Shown piece by piece: positions 32,959 through 41,932 of a stretch of DNA of 44,043 nt. The notes beneath the pieces are model-generated. The model was given only the letters and a program-made list of their open reading frames with translations. It searched no databases and was not told the origin of the DNA. This DNA is from Treponema sp. (GTDB lineage: Bacteria > Spirochaetota > Spirochaetia > Treponematales > Breznakiellaceae): NCBI GenBank assembly GCA_031286205.1, contig JAITUR010000049.1, positions 1 to 44,043 of the forward strand, in the 5' to 3' direction. How positions within the stretch are numbered: the stretch's first letter is position 1; the number at the start of each line of letters is the position of its first letter. A program made the translations under genes and the position numbers.

Positions 32959-34233
32959 TTAATAACTCTCCACCATAACCGGTTTTTCTTCCGTCTGAAA
33001 ATTATAATTTCTAATTACAGATGGAACATCTAAATCATCTTCATATTCGCCGCGATGAGGTAAATAATGCAGATAATCCGGTCTTTTTATTCTTCGTGTC
33101 ATTTTTTCGTATTCGGAGTAGTCAATAAATTCGCAGTTACTGTTTTTAGAAACTACCACAGGTTTACTTTCTTCCTTTTTTTCCGAAGGGAAACCTGTAG
33201 CAATAACCGTAATCTGAATAGAATCTTCCAGCCTGACATCCGGACGGAAGCCAAAGATTAGATGAACATCGGGGTCGCATTTTTCCTTTATTGAATTTAT
33301 AATTTTGTTTATCTCCACCATTGTAGTATCATTGGGGGCTGCAATGTCAATTAAAACTCCGGTAGCTCCGTCTATGCAGGTATCTTCCAAAAGAGGATTA
33401 TCTATCGCGTTTTTAACTGAATCCTGCGCACGATTCTCTCCTGTTCCATATCCTATACCCATTAACGCATCGCCCTTGCCCCTCATTACAGTTTCAACAT
33501 CGGCAAAGTCAACATTATGAAAACCTGTCTCCGTAATAATGGCGGAAATTCCCTGCACAGCCTGGCACAATACTTTGTCCGCCATAAGATATGCATTGTT
33601 CCATGATGTTGTATTGTCAATAATTTTAAATAGATATTGATTCGGAATAACGATAAGCGTATCAACTTCCTGGCGAAGTTTAGCAATACCTTCTTCGGCA
33701 AGCCTCATTTTGTAACGGCCTTCGAATTCAAACGGAGTTGTAACAACCGCTACAGTAAGCGCTCCCTGTTCCTTGGCAATACGCGCAATAATGGGAGCAG
33801 CTCCTGTTCCTGTTCCGCCGCCCATACCTGCTGTAACAAAAACCATGTCAGCGCCCAATAATGCTTCCGCAATGGTATCGACATCTTCCAGAGCCGCTTT
33901 TTCACCTTTGCCGGGTACTCCGCCGGCACCGCGCCCGCCCGTTACCTTTTGTCCAATTTGCAGTTTAACATCGGCTCTGCTTTTGTTGTGCAAATCCTGG
34001 ATATCCGTATTAACGGCAATGAATTCAATTCCGCCCAGGCTGTCTTCTATCATGCGGTTTAACGCATTTGCGCCGCCGCCGCCTACAGAGACAACTTTAA
34101 TTACTGCCGGAACATGCTGCTCCCGTCTCCTGATTGCCGGATTTTCTACAGCTTCTTCCTGCGGTTTAAATTGTAAAACCTGTGCAGTTTTTGTCTCCAT
34201 TGCTTGTTTTTCGCATACTGCTAAAACTTTCAT
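32959..34233 (-). CDS. ftsZ: Cell division GTPase FtsZ
   Basis: This 424-residue tubulin homologue forms the Z ring. After a variable 45-residue N-terminal extension come VIKVVSVGGGGANALNRM, the tubulin signature GGGTGTGAAPIIA, VVTTPFEFEGRYK and the T7 loop region NVDFADVETVM. The C-terminal tail ends near DDLDVPSVIRNYNFQ, with DVPSVIR as the partner-binding peptide. GGGAGGGG lies 4 bases before ATG, supporting the long N-terminus over the internal Met12. A 73-base gap, the largest in the run, separates it from ftsA and holds a hairpin. Confidence 0.97.
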   Translation of the reverse strand: MKVLAVCEKQAMETKTAQVLQFKPQEEAVENPAIRRREQHVPAVIKVVSVGGGGANALNRMIEDSLGGIEFIAVNTDIQDLHNKSRADVKLQIGQKVTGGRGAGGVPGKGEKAALEDVDTIAEALLGADMVFVTAGMGGGTGTGAAPIIARIAKEQGALTVAVVTTPFEFEGRYKMRLAEEGIAKLRQEVDTLIVIPNQYLFKIIDNTTSWNNAYLMADKVLCQAVQGISAIITETGFHNVDFADVETVMRGKGDALMGIGYGTGENRAQDSVKNAIDNPLLEDTCIDGATGVLIDIAAPNDTTMVEINKIINSIKEKCDPDVHLIFGFRPDVRLEDSIQITVIATGFPSEKKEESKPVVVSKNSNCEFIDYSEYEKMTRRIKRPDYLHYLPHRGEYEDDLDVPSVIRNYNFQTEEKPVMVESY

Positions 34234-34263
34234 TTTGCCCCTCCCAATTTTATATCTTTATTA

Positions 34264-34290
34264 TCCGGTTACTGTTATATTGATACCGGA
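34264..34290 (-). other. Hairpin in the ftsA-ftsZ gap
   Basis: TCCGGT (34264-34269) and ACCGGA (34285-34290) form a 6-bp stem with a 15-base loop, upstream of the ftsZ SD. There is no T tract, so it is more likely an RNA-stability or processing element than a terminator. Confidence 0.35.
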
Positions 34291-34306
34291 CAAAAAAATC
34301 ACTTAA

Positions 34307-35578
34307 TTAAAAAAATTCCTCTCTTAGCCATGTTTTTAATCTTCCAAAAATCGGCGTACTCTTTTTTTCTCCCTGCCTTAAATCAAACCCGCGCTCCTTC
34401 GCGTCCGCCCCTGATCTTATCTCTCCTTCCATTGCCAAACCAACAGCAGTAGCGTATGAAGGAGTACGATACTCTTCTACAAGCCCCCCAAGATTTTGAG
34501 TTGGAATGGGGCATCCCAATCTAGCGGATAACTTTATAACATGACTTGCAAGATCTACAACGCCGGCTAACTGCGCGCCGCCGCCGCACAACACAATACC
34601 GCCGCCCAAAGGACGCGGAAGATTAAGAGTATCCAGATGCTGTTTTACCATGCTAAAAATTTCTTCCATTCTGGGTTTAATAATTGAAATTATTTGTGAT
34701 CTTGGAATAGACATGGGCGCTCTGCCTCCTACTCCCGGCACTACTACACTTTCATCGTCGTCCAAAAGATCTTCCCAGCAGCAGCCTGCATCAATTTTAA
34801 TCTTTTCCGCATTTTCGATAGAAATATTTTTTATTATAGATAAATCACTTGTAACCTGGGTTCCGCCTGCGGGAATTGTATATGTCGAGTACGGAGTGCC
34901 TTCTGAATAAACAAGCACATCTGTAGTGCCTCCGCCAATATCAACCAATACAACGCCAAGATCCATTTCGTCCTGAGTTAAAACTACTTTCCCCGCAGCA
35001 AGTGTCTGCAATATTATTTCGTTTACCCTAAAACCCTCGCGGTTTACGCATTTGCTAAGGTTCTGAGCACCCGTTACTGTACAGGTAATTATATGCACAT
35101 CACATTCCAGGCGTACGCCAATCATGTCTAAAGGATTTTTAATTCCTTTTTGATCATCTACTATGTAATTTTGCGGAATTACTTCCAGTATCTGTCTGTC
35201 TGTAGGCAATACAACCGCTTTGGCGGATTCAATTACCTTTTCTATATCTTCCTGGCTTATTTCTCTTTCTCCCGTATCGCGTTTTTTTCTGGTTACGGCT
35301 CCTACACCGCGGGAGTTTAATCCGTTTATATGATTTCCGCCAATGCCTATCCAGCAATCGGTTACTTCAAGCCCGCTCATCATTTCCGCATCTTCTATGG
35401 CGCCTTCGATTGCGCGAACAGTAGCTTCGATATTAACCACAACACCCTTTCTTAAACCTGTAGACGAGCGGACACCTGTTCCAACAATCTGCAGAACTCC
35501 GTCTTCATCTCTTTCGCAGACAATTGCGCGGACAAAATTAGAACCAATGTCTAAAGACGCTATAATTCTATTATTCAT
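34307..35578 (-). CDS. ftsA: Cell division protein FtsA
   Basis: This 423-residue actin-like ATPase tethers FtsZ to the membrane. RIIASLDIGSNFVRAIVCE is the phosphate-1 loop. The 1C domain follows, with LILxVxP-type text as QILEVIPQNYIVDDQKGIKNP. VVLVDIGGGTTDVLVY is phosphate-2 and GGGIVLCGGGAQLAGV is the adenosine motif. The C-terminus FGRLKTWLREEFF is the amphipathic membrane helix. It overlaps ftsQ by 4 bases (ATGA) with AAGGGAG upstream. Confidence 0.96.
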   Translation of the reverse strand: MNNRIIASLDIGSNFVRAIVCERDEDGVLQIVGTGVRSSTGLRKGVVVNIEATVRAIEGAIEDAEMMSGLEVTDCWIGIGGNHINGLNSRGVGAVTRKKRDTGEREISQEDIEKVIESAKAVVLPTDRQILEVIPQNYIVDDQKGIKNPLDMIGVRLECDVHIITCTVTGAQNLSKCVNREGFRVNEIILQTLAAGKVVLTQDEMDLGVVLVDIGGGTTDVLVYSEGTPYSTYTIPAGGTQVTSDLSIIKNISIENAEKIKIDAGCCWEDLLDDDESVVVPGVGGRAPMSIPRSQIISIIKPRMEEIFSMVKQHLDTLNLPRPLGGGIVLCGGGAQLAGVVDLASHVIKLSARLGCPIPTQNLGGLVEEYRTPSYATAVGLAMEGEIRSGADAKERGFDLRQGEKKSTPIFGRLKTWLREEFF

Positions 35579-36396
35579 GAAGATTGCTCCCTTATTCTAT
35601 ATGATCCCATACCGGATCTAAAATCAATTTCTTCCGGTTTTTGCGAATTCGAATCGAATACATTAAGCATTAATAACATAAATCTTAAAGTATCTTCCGT
35701 TAAATTATTTTCTACACGAACTTTTATGGAACTGTGTACCGGATAAAGAACAAGCTCAAACCCTTCCCATGCTTTTCGTTCGATGCGTACTTCAGAAATA
35801 GCTGCCAATAATTCCGGCGAAGAAGCCGCTATAGAAGAAAGGCTTTCCGTTAGCGAAACAAGAGCATCTGGAAGCCTCATATAAATTTGCGGGTTTTCTA
35901 TTCCAGAAATAACCGGTATTTTTATTTCCGCAGAATTACCGTCTATCTCCTTAAAGAAAACACCCTGCCTGTCAACATAAACCAAAGATTGCTTTGGCTG
36001 ATTACCCAGCCCATTAATTGTAGTTAATGCAACTGCCGCCGGCTGTCTTGGAGTAAGGAAGATGGATAATTTATCCGGAAATCTTTTTATAATCATTACA
36101 GATTCTACAAGAATATGCGACGACAATTTTTCTTTTATAACATTTACATTTGCAGATGCAAAAGATGTTGTATCATCAATACCCGCAAGACTTAAAACAT
36201 CTTTCTTTTCCAGACCTGAAAAAGTATGAATGTCTATAGTAGAAAAAGGAATAAAAGGACTAATTCCAAAAAGCCATATTAATTCTGCCGCTATAATAAT
36301 TCCGGAAATTATCAGCAATCTTTTTAAACCCTTTGATATTTTACCGCGAGGGGCTGTATCAGGCTTTTCTGCGGTATATGTATAATCAGTTGACAT
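35575..36396 (-). CDS. ftsQ: Cell division protein FtsQ/DivIB
   Basis: This 273-residue bitopic divisome protein has a short cytoplasmic tail, one transmembrane helix (RLLIISGIIIAAELIWLFGI), then a POTRA domain beginning PFIPFSTIDIHTFSGLEKKDVL. The beta domain follows with VESVMIIKRFPDKLSIFLTPR, AAVALTTINGLG and LVYVDRQGVFFKE. ATG 36396 is chosen because GAGGG lies just upstream; an in-frame TTG at 36414 lacks a site. It overlaps ftsW by 11 bases and ftsA by 4. Sequence conservation in this family is low, but fold order and location agree. Confidence 0.9.
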   Translation of the reverse strand: MSTDYTYTAEKPDTAPRGKISKGLKRLLIISGIIIAAELIWLFGISPFIPFSTIDIHTFSGLEKKDVLSLAGIDDTTSFASANVNVIKEKLSSHILVESVMIIKRFPDKLSIFLTPRQPAAVALTTINGLGNQPKQSLVYVDRQGVFFKEIDGNSAEIKIPVISGIENPQIYMRLPDALVSLTESLSSIAASSPELLAAISEVRIERKAWEGFELVLYPVHSSIKVRVENNLTEDTLRFMLLMLNVFDSNSQKPEEIDFRSGMGSYRIREQSS

Positions 36397-37552
36397 AATC
36401 ACCCTCGTTTTCAAAATTATTAACTTTTACAGGTTTTGCGCCTGTCCTTCTGGCTGTATTTGCTATTAACCCCGCGCAAACAAGAGTTGTTAAAAGCGAC
36501 GAACCTCCGGCGGAAAAAAACGGCAAAGGAATTCCGGTTGCGGGCAAAGCGCCGGAAACAACAGCCATATTTAACATAGCCTGCGCTGATATCATTGTTG
36601 TCAGTCCCGCAGTAAGAAGTCTTTCAAAGACGGTTTCGCATTTCATTGCGGCTTTAAATCCAAGAAAGGCAAATGCCGCAAACAATGCAAAGACAAAAAT
36701 AATTCCAAGAAAACCGGTTTCTTCTACATAAGCCGAAAAAATAAAATCTGAATGTATTTCCGGCACACTTGCTATCTTGCGTGTTCCTTCTCCAATACCT
36801 TTTCCCAAGAATCCGCCGGAAACAATTGCGTCGCGGCTTGCGCTAACCTGAAAACCCGCTCCTAAAGGATCCCATTCCGGTTTTATAAAACTTACAAGCC
36901 GTCTTACCCTGTGTTCTTTTGTAAATACCAAAAGCACGGAAATAGGAACAATCATTGCTATAGCCGCCATAAAATACCGCAAACGAACACCGGCAAGATA
37001 AAAAATAACCAATACATTAAAAATAATAAAAACTGCTGTAGAAAAATTGTTTTGCATATGAATAAGTCCAAAAAAAAGTCCTGTTACCAGTACCGGCGGC
37101 AGAATTCCGGAATAAAAATTATCCAGGTTCCCCTGTTTTTTATCTAAAATGTGCGCAATATACAGCGGAAGAACAAACTTAACCATTTCCGAAGGTTGAT
37201 AAGAAAAAGAACCAACTTCTATCCAGCGGGAAGCGCCATATTTTTCTACTCCAATGCCCGGAACCATTGTAAGAATACAAAGCAAAGCAGAAATAATAAC
37301 AAGAGGTACAATAAATTTTCGTATAAATTCCAAATTTATAAAAGAGCAAATAACAAAAAGAATAATGCCTAAACCGCAATAAACTAATTGCCTGTTAATA
37401 AAATAATTTCCATCATGGAAGAACCGCTGCGCAAATGCGTAGGATGCCGAATAAAGAGTAATAAGACCTGTCCCAATTAAAAGGATTACGGTTAAACAAA
37501 ATAAGTGCAGAGTTTTTTGACTATTAATCCTTTCGGCATCGAAATGATACAT
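36386..37552 (-). CDS. ftsW: Septal peptidoglycan polymerase FtsW
   Basis: This 388-residue SEDS-family glycosyltransferase has about ten transmembrane helices. Family marks include ASRWIEVGSFSYQPSEMVKF, the HMQNNFSTAVFI segment, and SFIKPEWDPLGAGFQVSASRDAIVSGGFLGKGIGEG. SDFIFSAYVEETGFLG and the end GIPLPFFSAGGSSLLTTLV complete the set. FtsW works with a class B PBP; no such gene lies in this cluster. It lies 8 bases after mraY. FtsW is preferred over RodA by cluster position. Confidence 0.95.
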   Translation of the reverse strand: MYHFDAERINSQKTLHLFCLTVILLIGTGLITLYSASYAFAQRFFHDGNYFINRQLVYCGLGIILFVICSFINLEFIRKFIVPLVIISALLCILTMVPGIGVEKYGASRWIEVGSFSYQPSEMVKFVLPLYIAHILDKKQGNLDNFYSGILPPVLVTGLFFGLIHMQNNFSTAVFIIFNVLVIFYLAGVRLRYFMAAIAMIVPISVLLVFTKEHRVRRLVSFIKPEWDPLGAGFQVSASRDAIVSGGFLGKGIGEGTRKIASVPEIHSDFIFSAYVEETGFLGIIFVFALFAAFAFLGFKAAMKCETVFERLLTAGLTTMISAQAMLNMAVVSGALPATGIPLPFFSAGGSSLLTTLVCAGLIANTARRTGAKPVKVNNFENEGDYVN

Positions 37553-37560
37553 TTTTTCTC

Positions 37561-38646
37561 CTACTGTATCTTTAAGGTAGAAAGGGCAATAATGGCAAAA
37601 AGCCCTCCTAAAATCCAGAACCGTATAACAGTTTTTGTTTCCGGCCAGCCAATTAATTCATAATGATGATGAAGCGGAGCCATTTTAAATACCCTCTTCT
37701 TTCTTAATTTATATGATGCAACCTGAATAATGACAGATGCAATCTCCAAAATAAAAACTCCGCCAATAATAAAAATTAAAATTTCTTTTTTTATTATCAG
37801 CGATATTACGCCAATGACACCGCCCAAAGAAAGGCTTCCAACATCGCCCATAAAAACTTCTGCAGGATGCGCGTTAAACCATAAAAATCCTACACATGCG
37901 CCTGCCGCCGCAAGACAAAATACCGTAAGTTCGCCTGCCTGCGGAATATACGGAATACCAAGATATTCGGAAAAATCCGCCCTGCCCGTAATATAGGTAA
38001 GAGCCGCCAGAGTAAGAAAAACAATTATTAATAATCCGGATAAAAGCCCGTCTAATCCGTCAGAAATATTTACAGCATTAGATTCACCTACAACCAAAAG
38101 TACCGCAAAAGGAATCCAAACCCAGCCCATATCAATAACAGGATTTTTAAAGAAAGGAATATACAAAGCTGTTGTATTTTCATCGCCTGTAAAATAAAGA
38201 ATAAGCACAACAGTTAAAGCAACCGCCATTTGACAGGCAAGTTTTACCCATGCCCTTAGCCCTGCGGAATTACTTTTTGTAACTTTAAGATAATCGTCTA
38301 CAAAACCGATTGTTCCAAATGCCAGAAAAGCGCCTACTGTTATCCAGATCATTTTACTTTGCAGATCTCCCCAAAGAAGCATGGCTGAAACAACAGAAAG
38401 AATAATAAGTATTCCGCCCATCGTAGGTGTGCCTGTTTTTACAAGATGGGTTGCAGGACCGTCTTCCCTTATCGATTGCCCTATTTTTAATTTTTTTAAA
38501 AAAACAATAATTGATCCGCCAAATATAAAACAGATAAGCAGTGTGGTTAAAGCTGCAAATGCGCTTCGGAATGTAATATCTGTAAACATATTCAGATTAA
38601 ACGGCGTAAAGGATCTAATTAAGGGAAGAAGAAACTCACGAATCAT
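37561..38646 (-). CDS. mraY: Phospho-MurNAc-pentapeptide transferase MraY
   Basis: This 361-residue integral membrane enzyme makes lipid I from UDP-MurNAc-pentapeptide and undecaprenyl phosphate. Ten helices are evident. SIREDGPATHLVKTGTPTMG is the first signature, GTIGFVDDYLKVTKSN the Asp-rich active site, and AVNISDGLDGLLSG and FMGDVGSLSLGGVIG further catalytic loops. FKMAPLHHHYELIGWPE is the MraY His triad. It overlaps murF by 4 bases. Confidence 0.97.
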   Translation of the reverse strand: MIREFLLPLIRSFTPFNLNMFTDITFRSAFAALTTLLICFIFGGSIIVFLKKLKIGQSIREDGPATHLVKTGTPTMGGILIILSVVSAMLLWGDLQSKMIWITVGAFLAFGTIGFVDDYLKVTKSNSAGLRAWVKLACQMAVALTVVLILYFTGDENTTALYIPFFKNPVIDMGWVWIPFAVLLVVGESNAVNISDGLDGLLSGLLIIVFLTLAALTYITGRADFSEYLGIPYIPQAGELTVFCLAAAGACVGFLWFNAHPAEVFMGDVGSLSLGGVIGVISLIIKKEILIFIIGGVFILEIASVIIQVASYKLRKKRVFKMAPLHHHYELIGWPETKTVIRFWILGGLFAIIALSTLKIQ

Positions 38647-40031
38647 TTATTGCCTCCTGTCAGCATATCTGTTAATCTTTCCAGCGCGCAGCCGCGGGAT
38701 GCTTTTAACAAAACAAGGTCATTTTCCTGCAAACAACTTTCTACGGCATTGGAAAGCTGTTCTATGTTATCTGTATGAAAAAAACTTTTTCCGGAATTGG
38801 CAAGTTTTTCTGCCGTAAACGCAGTTTCATTTCCAAAAAGGAATATTTTATCCGCGCAGGATTTTACCAAAATTTCTCCAACTTCCGCATGAGCGGCTTT
38901 GGATGAATCTCCCAATTCAAGCATATCGCCGATTACATAAATTTTATTTTTTTCCCATTCAACAGAATCGCAAAATTCTATGCTTTTTGCCATAGATTCC
39001 GGGCTTGCATTGTAGCAGTCGCGGATAACAGTTATTTTTCCTTTTAATATTTCCAGTCTGCCAAAAAGCGGCTTAACAGTTTCCAGACCCTTTTTTATAG
39101 AGCTGTTGCTTACACGAATTTCTTTTGCTATAGCGATAGCCGCCATAGCGTCATGCAAATTATGTTTTCCGGGCAGGGCAAAATGGATTTTTTCTCCCGC
39201 CCAGGTAATCTCTGTCCCTTGCAAACCAAGACTTCGCGTACCTTCCAGTTCGTTAAAACATTTTTCTCCGTAATAACAAATCTTGGCTTTTACCCCTTCC
39301 GCAAGCCGGGAAGCATATTCATCGTCTGCGGGAATAATCGCAATATCATCATTTTTTAAATAATTAAAAATACATTTTTTTTCGTTAAGTATTTTATCTT
39401 TACTGCCGAAATATTCGATATGGGCAGACCCTATGTTTGTGACAGCCGCGATGTTTGGTTTAAGAACAAAAGCAATTTCTGAAATCTCGCCAGTTCTATT
39501 CATTCCAAGTTCAAAAATTCCCGCTTTATGATCTTTACGAACTTCAAAAACAGAAAGAGGAAGCCCGGTTTCCGAATTTAAATTTCCTTTATTAATTACA
39601 GTATTTTTTTCGCAGGAAATAATGGCGGCGGTAATTTCTTTGGTGGTTGTTTTGCCGGAAGAACCTGTAATGCCTATTTTTACAAGCTCCGGAAACTTTT
39701 CCAGATAAACCATTGCGGAATCCTGAAAACCTTTTAATGTATCCTGAACTACAATAAGATCCTTTCCGGCTTTTTTCGCAATATCTTCCAGATTAAAACT
39801 TTTTAACTTGGAAGAATCTACAACCGCGGCGCACGCGCCTTTTTCGAAAGCATCTTTTACAAAGCTATGGCCGTCGCAATTTTGACCTTTAAGGGCAAAA
39901 AAAAGGCAGCCGTCTTTTACATTACGAGAATCTATAGAAACAGAGCGAAAATTACAGTCAGTTGAATGTGCAATACGGCGCGCCCCAATGGAATGGGATA
40001 ATTCGCCGACACCCATAAGGTTACAATCCAT
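38643..40031 (-). CDS. murF: UDP-MurNAc-tripeptide--D-Ala-D-Ala ligase MurF
   Basis: This 462-residue Mur ligase completes the pentapeptide. The N-terminal domain has FRSVSIDSRNVKDGCLFFAL. The ATP site is GITGSSGKTTTKEITAAI. AVTNIGSAHIEYFGSKDKI and FALPGKHNLHDAMAAIAIAK follow. VIRDCYNASPESMAKSIEF and VIGDMLELGDSSKAAHAEVG lie in the C-terminal domain. I use ATG 40031, which has GGAAGGGG 1-8 bases upstream and overlaps ftsL by 11 bases. A longer in-frame GTG start at 40073 would place 14 residues with no family likeness. Confidence 0.95.
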   Translation of the reverse strand: MDCNLMGVGELSHSIGARRIAHSTDCNFRSVSIDSRNVKDGCLFFALKGQNCDGHSFVKDAFEKGACAAVVDSSKLKSFNLEDIAKKAGKDLIVVQDTLKGFQDSAMVYLEKFPELVKIGITGSSGKTTTKEITAAIISCEKNTVINKGNLNSETGLPLSVFEVRKDHKAGIFELGMNRTGEISEIAFVLKPNIAAVTNIGSAHIEYFGSKDKILNEKKCIFNYLKNDDIAIIPADDEYASRLAEGVKAKICYYGEKCFNELEGTRSLGLQGTEITWAGEKIHFALPGKHNLHDAMAAIAIAKEIRVSNSSIKKGLETVKPLFGRLEILKGKITVIRDCYNASPESMAKSIEFCDSVEWEKNKIYVIGDMLELGDSSKAAHAEVGEILVKSCADKIFLFGNETAFTAEKLANSGKSFFHTDNIEQLSNAVESCLQENDLVLLKASRGCALERLTDMLTGGNK

Positions 40032-40335
40032 TCCCCTTCCCTCCCGCAGGGAACCTCGCTGGAAGTTCCACAATTTTTACTTGAAGCAAATGTTCAGGCC
40101 TAATTTTTTGCAATTCCAACTGACCTTTAGCAATTTGCTCGATCCTTTCCGGCGACGAATATTCGGCAATGCCGGCAACAAGCCTTTTATTACTTTCTAC
40201 CCATTCTTCCTGTGTCTGTTCCAGGCGTACTAATTCCCTTTCCAGATTTTGATACCGATGAGATTGCCATACCAAAAGTCCAAGAGATAAAGGTATGGTA
40301 AACACCATCAAATAAATAAATACAAACCGTCTCAT
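40021..40335 (-). CDS. ftsL: FtsL-like divisome protein
   Basis: This 104-residue protein has an N-terminal transmembrane segment (FVFIYLMVFTIPLSLGLLVW). A leucine-zipper-like coiled coil follows (YQNLERELVRLEQTQEEW) and then an IEQIAKGQLELQKI stretch, which fits FtsL. FtsL has almost no sequence conservation. The call rests on this architecture and on location between rsmH (3-base gap) and murF. The usual neighbour ftsI is missing. It bridges FtsQ/FtsB to FtsW in other bacteria. Confidence 0.82.
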   Translation of the reverse strand: MRRFVFIYLMVFTIPLSLGLLVWQSHRYQNLERELVRLEQTQEEWVESNKRLVAGIAEYSSPERIEQIAKGQLELQKIRPEHLLQVKIVELPARFPAGGKGNGL

Positions 40336-40338
40336 AAT

Positions 40339-41286
40339 TTAAGCCTCTTCCAACACTTTTTCCACAACACGCAGTCTGGCGCTTCTGGATGGAGGATTTC
40401 GCTCAATCTCGTCTTTTGCGGACTGAATACCCTTTTTTGTCAGGATATTGACTGAGCGGCGTCCCTCACATTTACAAATCGGCACATTTTCCGGGCAAAT
40501 ACAGTCTTTATTCATTGTTCTAAAGAAGTTTTTTACAATTCTGTCTTCCAATGAATGAAAACTGATAACCCCAAGCCGTCCCCCCGGCTCAAGAACCCTG
40601 AGTGCCGCCTCAAGGAGATCATGGAGCCTGGAAAGCTCCCCATTTACCGCGATACGCAAAGCCTGAAAAGTCTTTGTCGCCGAGTGTGTATGCCCATGCC
40701 TGTAAGAAGCAGGCACTGCTCTTTCTACCAAATTCGCAAGAGCCTGCGTGGTAGTAATTGTACTTTTTTGCCTTTCGTTTACAATTCTGGAAGCAATTCT
40801 GCGCGAATATCGCTCGCCCGCATTGTTAAAAATAAGATCTGCCAATTCCTTTTCTGGAAGCCTTGCAATTAACTCCGCCGCGGTAATACCCGCGCTAGTA
40901 TCGATTCTCATATCCAAATATTCGTCTTTTTCAAAACTAAAACCCCGTCCGCTTGTCTTGTAATGGAAAAGGCTTACACCTAAATCGAACAGAATAGTAT
41001 CCGGCCTTTTTGTCTCTGTCTGCGGGTATTCGGTAAAGAAATCATACGACCAGCCTGCATAAAACCTTACACGGTTTGCAAACTCTTCCATGCGTTTTTG
41101 AGCAACAGCAAGAATAGATTTATCCGCATCGATACAAATCATTTTTAATTCGGGGTATTTAGAAAGAAAATTATAGCTGTGTCCTCCCTCTCCTGTATTT
41201 GCATCGATCATAAGCTCGTTTTTTTCCCTTGGACCAAGAAGAGTAAAGGTTTCATTAAGCAAAACAGGGGTGTGCGCGTAATTCAT
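40339..41286 (-). CDS. rsmH: 16S rRNA (cytosine1402-N4)-methyltransferase RsmH (MraW)
   Basis: This 315-residue SAM-dependent methyltransferase modifies C1402 in the ribosomal P site. YAHTPVLLNETFTLL opens the protein. MIDANTGEGGHSYNFL is the SAM loop and MICIDADKSILAVAQKRM follows. TILFDLGVSLFHYKTSGRGF is the family hallmark with the DLG motif. GERYSRRIASRIV, TFQALRIAVNGELSRL and LGVISFHSLEDRIVKNFF follow. Complete in length. It starts 1 base after mraZ and is 3 bases from ftsL. Confidence 0.96.
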   Translation of the reverse strand: MNYAHTPVLLNETFTLLGPREKNELMIDANTGEGGHSYNFLSKYPELKMICIDADKSILAVAQKRMEEFANRVRFYAGWSYDFFTEYPQTETKRPDTILFDLGVSLFHYKTSGRGFSFEKDEYLDMRIDTSAGITAAELIARLPEKELADLIFNNAGERYSRRIASRIVNERQKSTITTTQALANLVERAVPASYRHGHTHSATKTFQALRIAVNGELSRLHDLLEAALRVLEPGGRLGVISFHSLEDRIVKNFFRTMNKDCICPENVPICKCEGRRSVNILTKKGIQSAKDEIERNPPSRSARLRVVEKVLEEA

Positions 41287-41287
41287 A

Positions 41288-41752
41288 TTATGCCTTTCTC
41301 CTGTTATCTTTTAATGTATTACCCAGCTTTTCGGAAGCGGCAATATATTCTTCGTCATTATCCAAAAGGAACTGACGATACCTTTCTTCTGCCCAAATTT
41401 CTATATATTCGCCCTGACCCAATACCACACATTCTTTGGCAAGACCTGCAAATTCACGATAACTTTGAATTACTGGGATTCTTCCGGCTTTATCAATTTC
41501 TACGGGAATAGAATTAAAAAGCTGGCGGCGCACAAGGCGGTCGTCTTTATTCAGGGGGTTAGTGCTGCTTTGAACATCTTTTAATAATTCTATATATTCG
41601 CTGGAGGGAAAAATCCAAAGACAATTATCTTTGCACTGAGTAAGAGTCAATTTTGAATCGTTCAAAATTCTTCTAAGATGTGCAGGCAGGCTGATACGCC
41701 CCTTTTCATCAAGAGTAACTTTGAACTCGCCGGTCAATAATTCTAATTCCAC
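41288..41752 (-). CDS. mraZ: Transcriptional regulator MraZ
   Basis: This 154-residue protein has two AbrB/MazE-like repeats marked by DEKGRISLPAHLRRIL (near residue 15) and DKAGRIPVIQSYREFAGL (near 87), the DxxxR pattern of MraZ. MraZ forms rings and controls the dcw operon by binding direct repeats in its own leader. Such repeats are present immediately upstream, and the GTG start lies in the last one. It is the first gene of the 25-gene run and has a good promoter. Confidence 0.96.
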   Translation of the reverse strand: MELELLTGEFKVTLDEKGRISLPAHLRRILNDSKLTLTQCKDNCLWIFPSSEYIELLKDVQSSTNPLNKDDRLVRRQLFNSIPVEIDKAGRIPVIQSYREFAGLAKECVVLGQGEYIEIWAEERYRQFLLDNDEEYIAASEKLGNTLKDNRRKA

Positions 41753-41781
41753 TTTATCCTACTTTCTCCCACTTAATCCCA
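41747..41781 (-). promoter_or_regulatory. mraZ box: MraZ operator: four direct repeats at 10-bp period
   Basis: On the minus strand TGGGA (41781-41777), TGGGA (41771-41767), TAGGA (41761-41757) and TGGAA (41751-41747) recur every 10 bases, each followed by a spacer of type nnAAG. The MraZ site in other bacteria is a set of TGGGN boxes with 5-base spacers in the mraZ leader, so this fits closely. The last box starts one base after the mraZ GTG's first base. Confidence 0.8.
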
Positions 41782-41790
41782 TTTGATAAC

Positions 41791-41818
41791 ATTTTATACT
41801 GAAATTTGAATAGGTCAA
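41791..41818 (-). promoter_or_regulatory. mraZ operon promoter
   Basis: Minus-strand TTGACC (41818-41813), a 16-base spacer and TAAAAT (41796-41791) lie just upstream of the MraZ boxes, so bound MraZ would sit at or after the transcription start. Confidence 0.65.
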
Positions 41819-41870
41819 GTACTAATCATAACTTTTTTTCTTAAATTCGTAAAAAAATGATGAATTCAGC

Positions 41871-41899
41871 TTTACATCTGTATAGTAAAACGGTATAAT
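41871..41899 (+). promoter_or_regulatory. Strong promoter divergent from mraZ
   Basis: TTTACA (41871-41876), a 17-base spacer and a perfect TATAAT (41894-41899) predict a start near 41906. It drives the small ORF at 41933 and the nuclease-like gene. Confidence 0.7.
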
Positions 41900-41932
41900 T
41901 GCCTAAATTTTGGTATTTTGGCATAATTTCTT

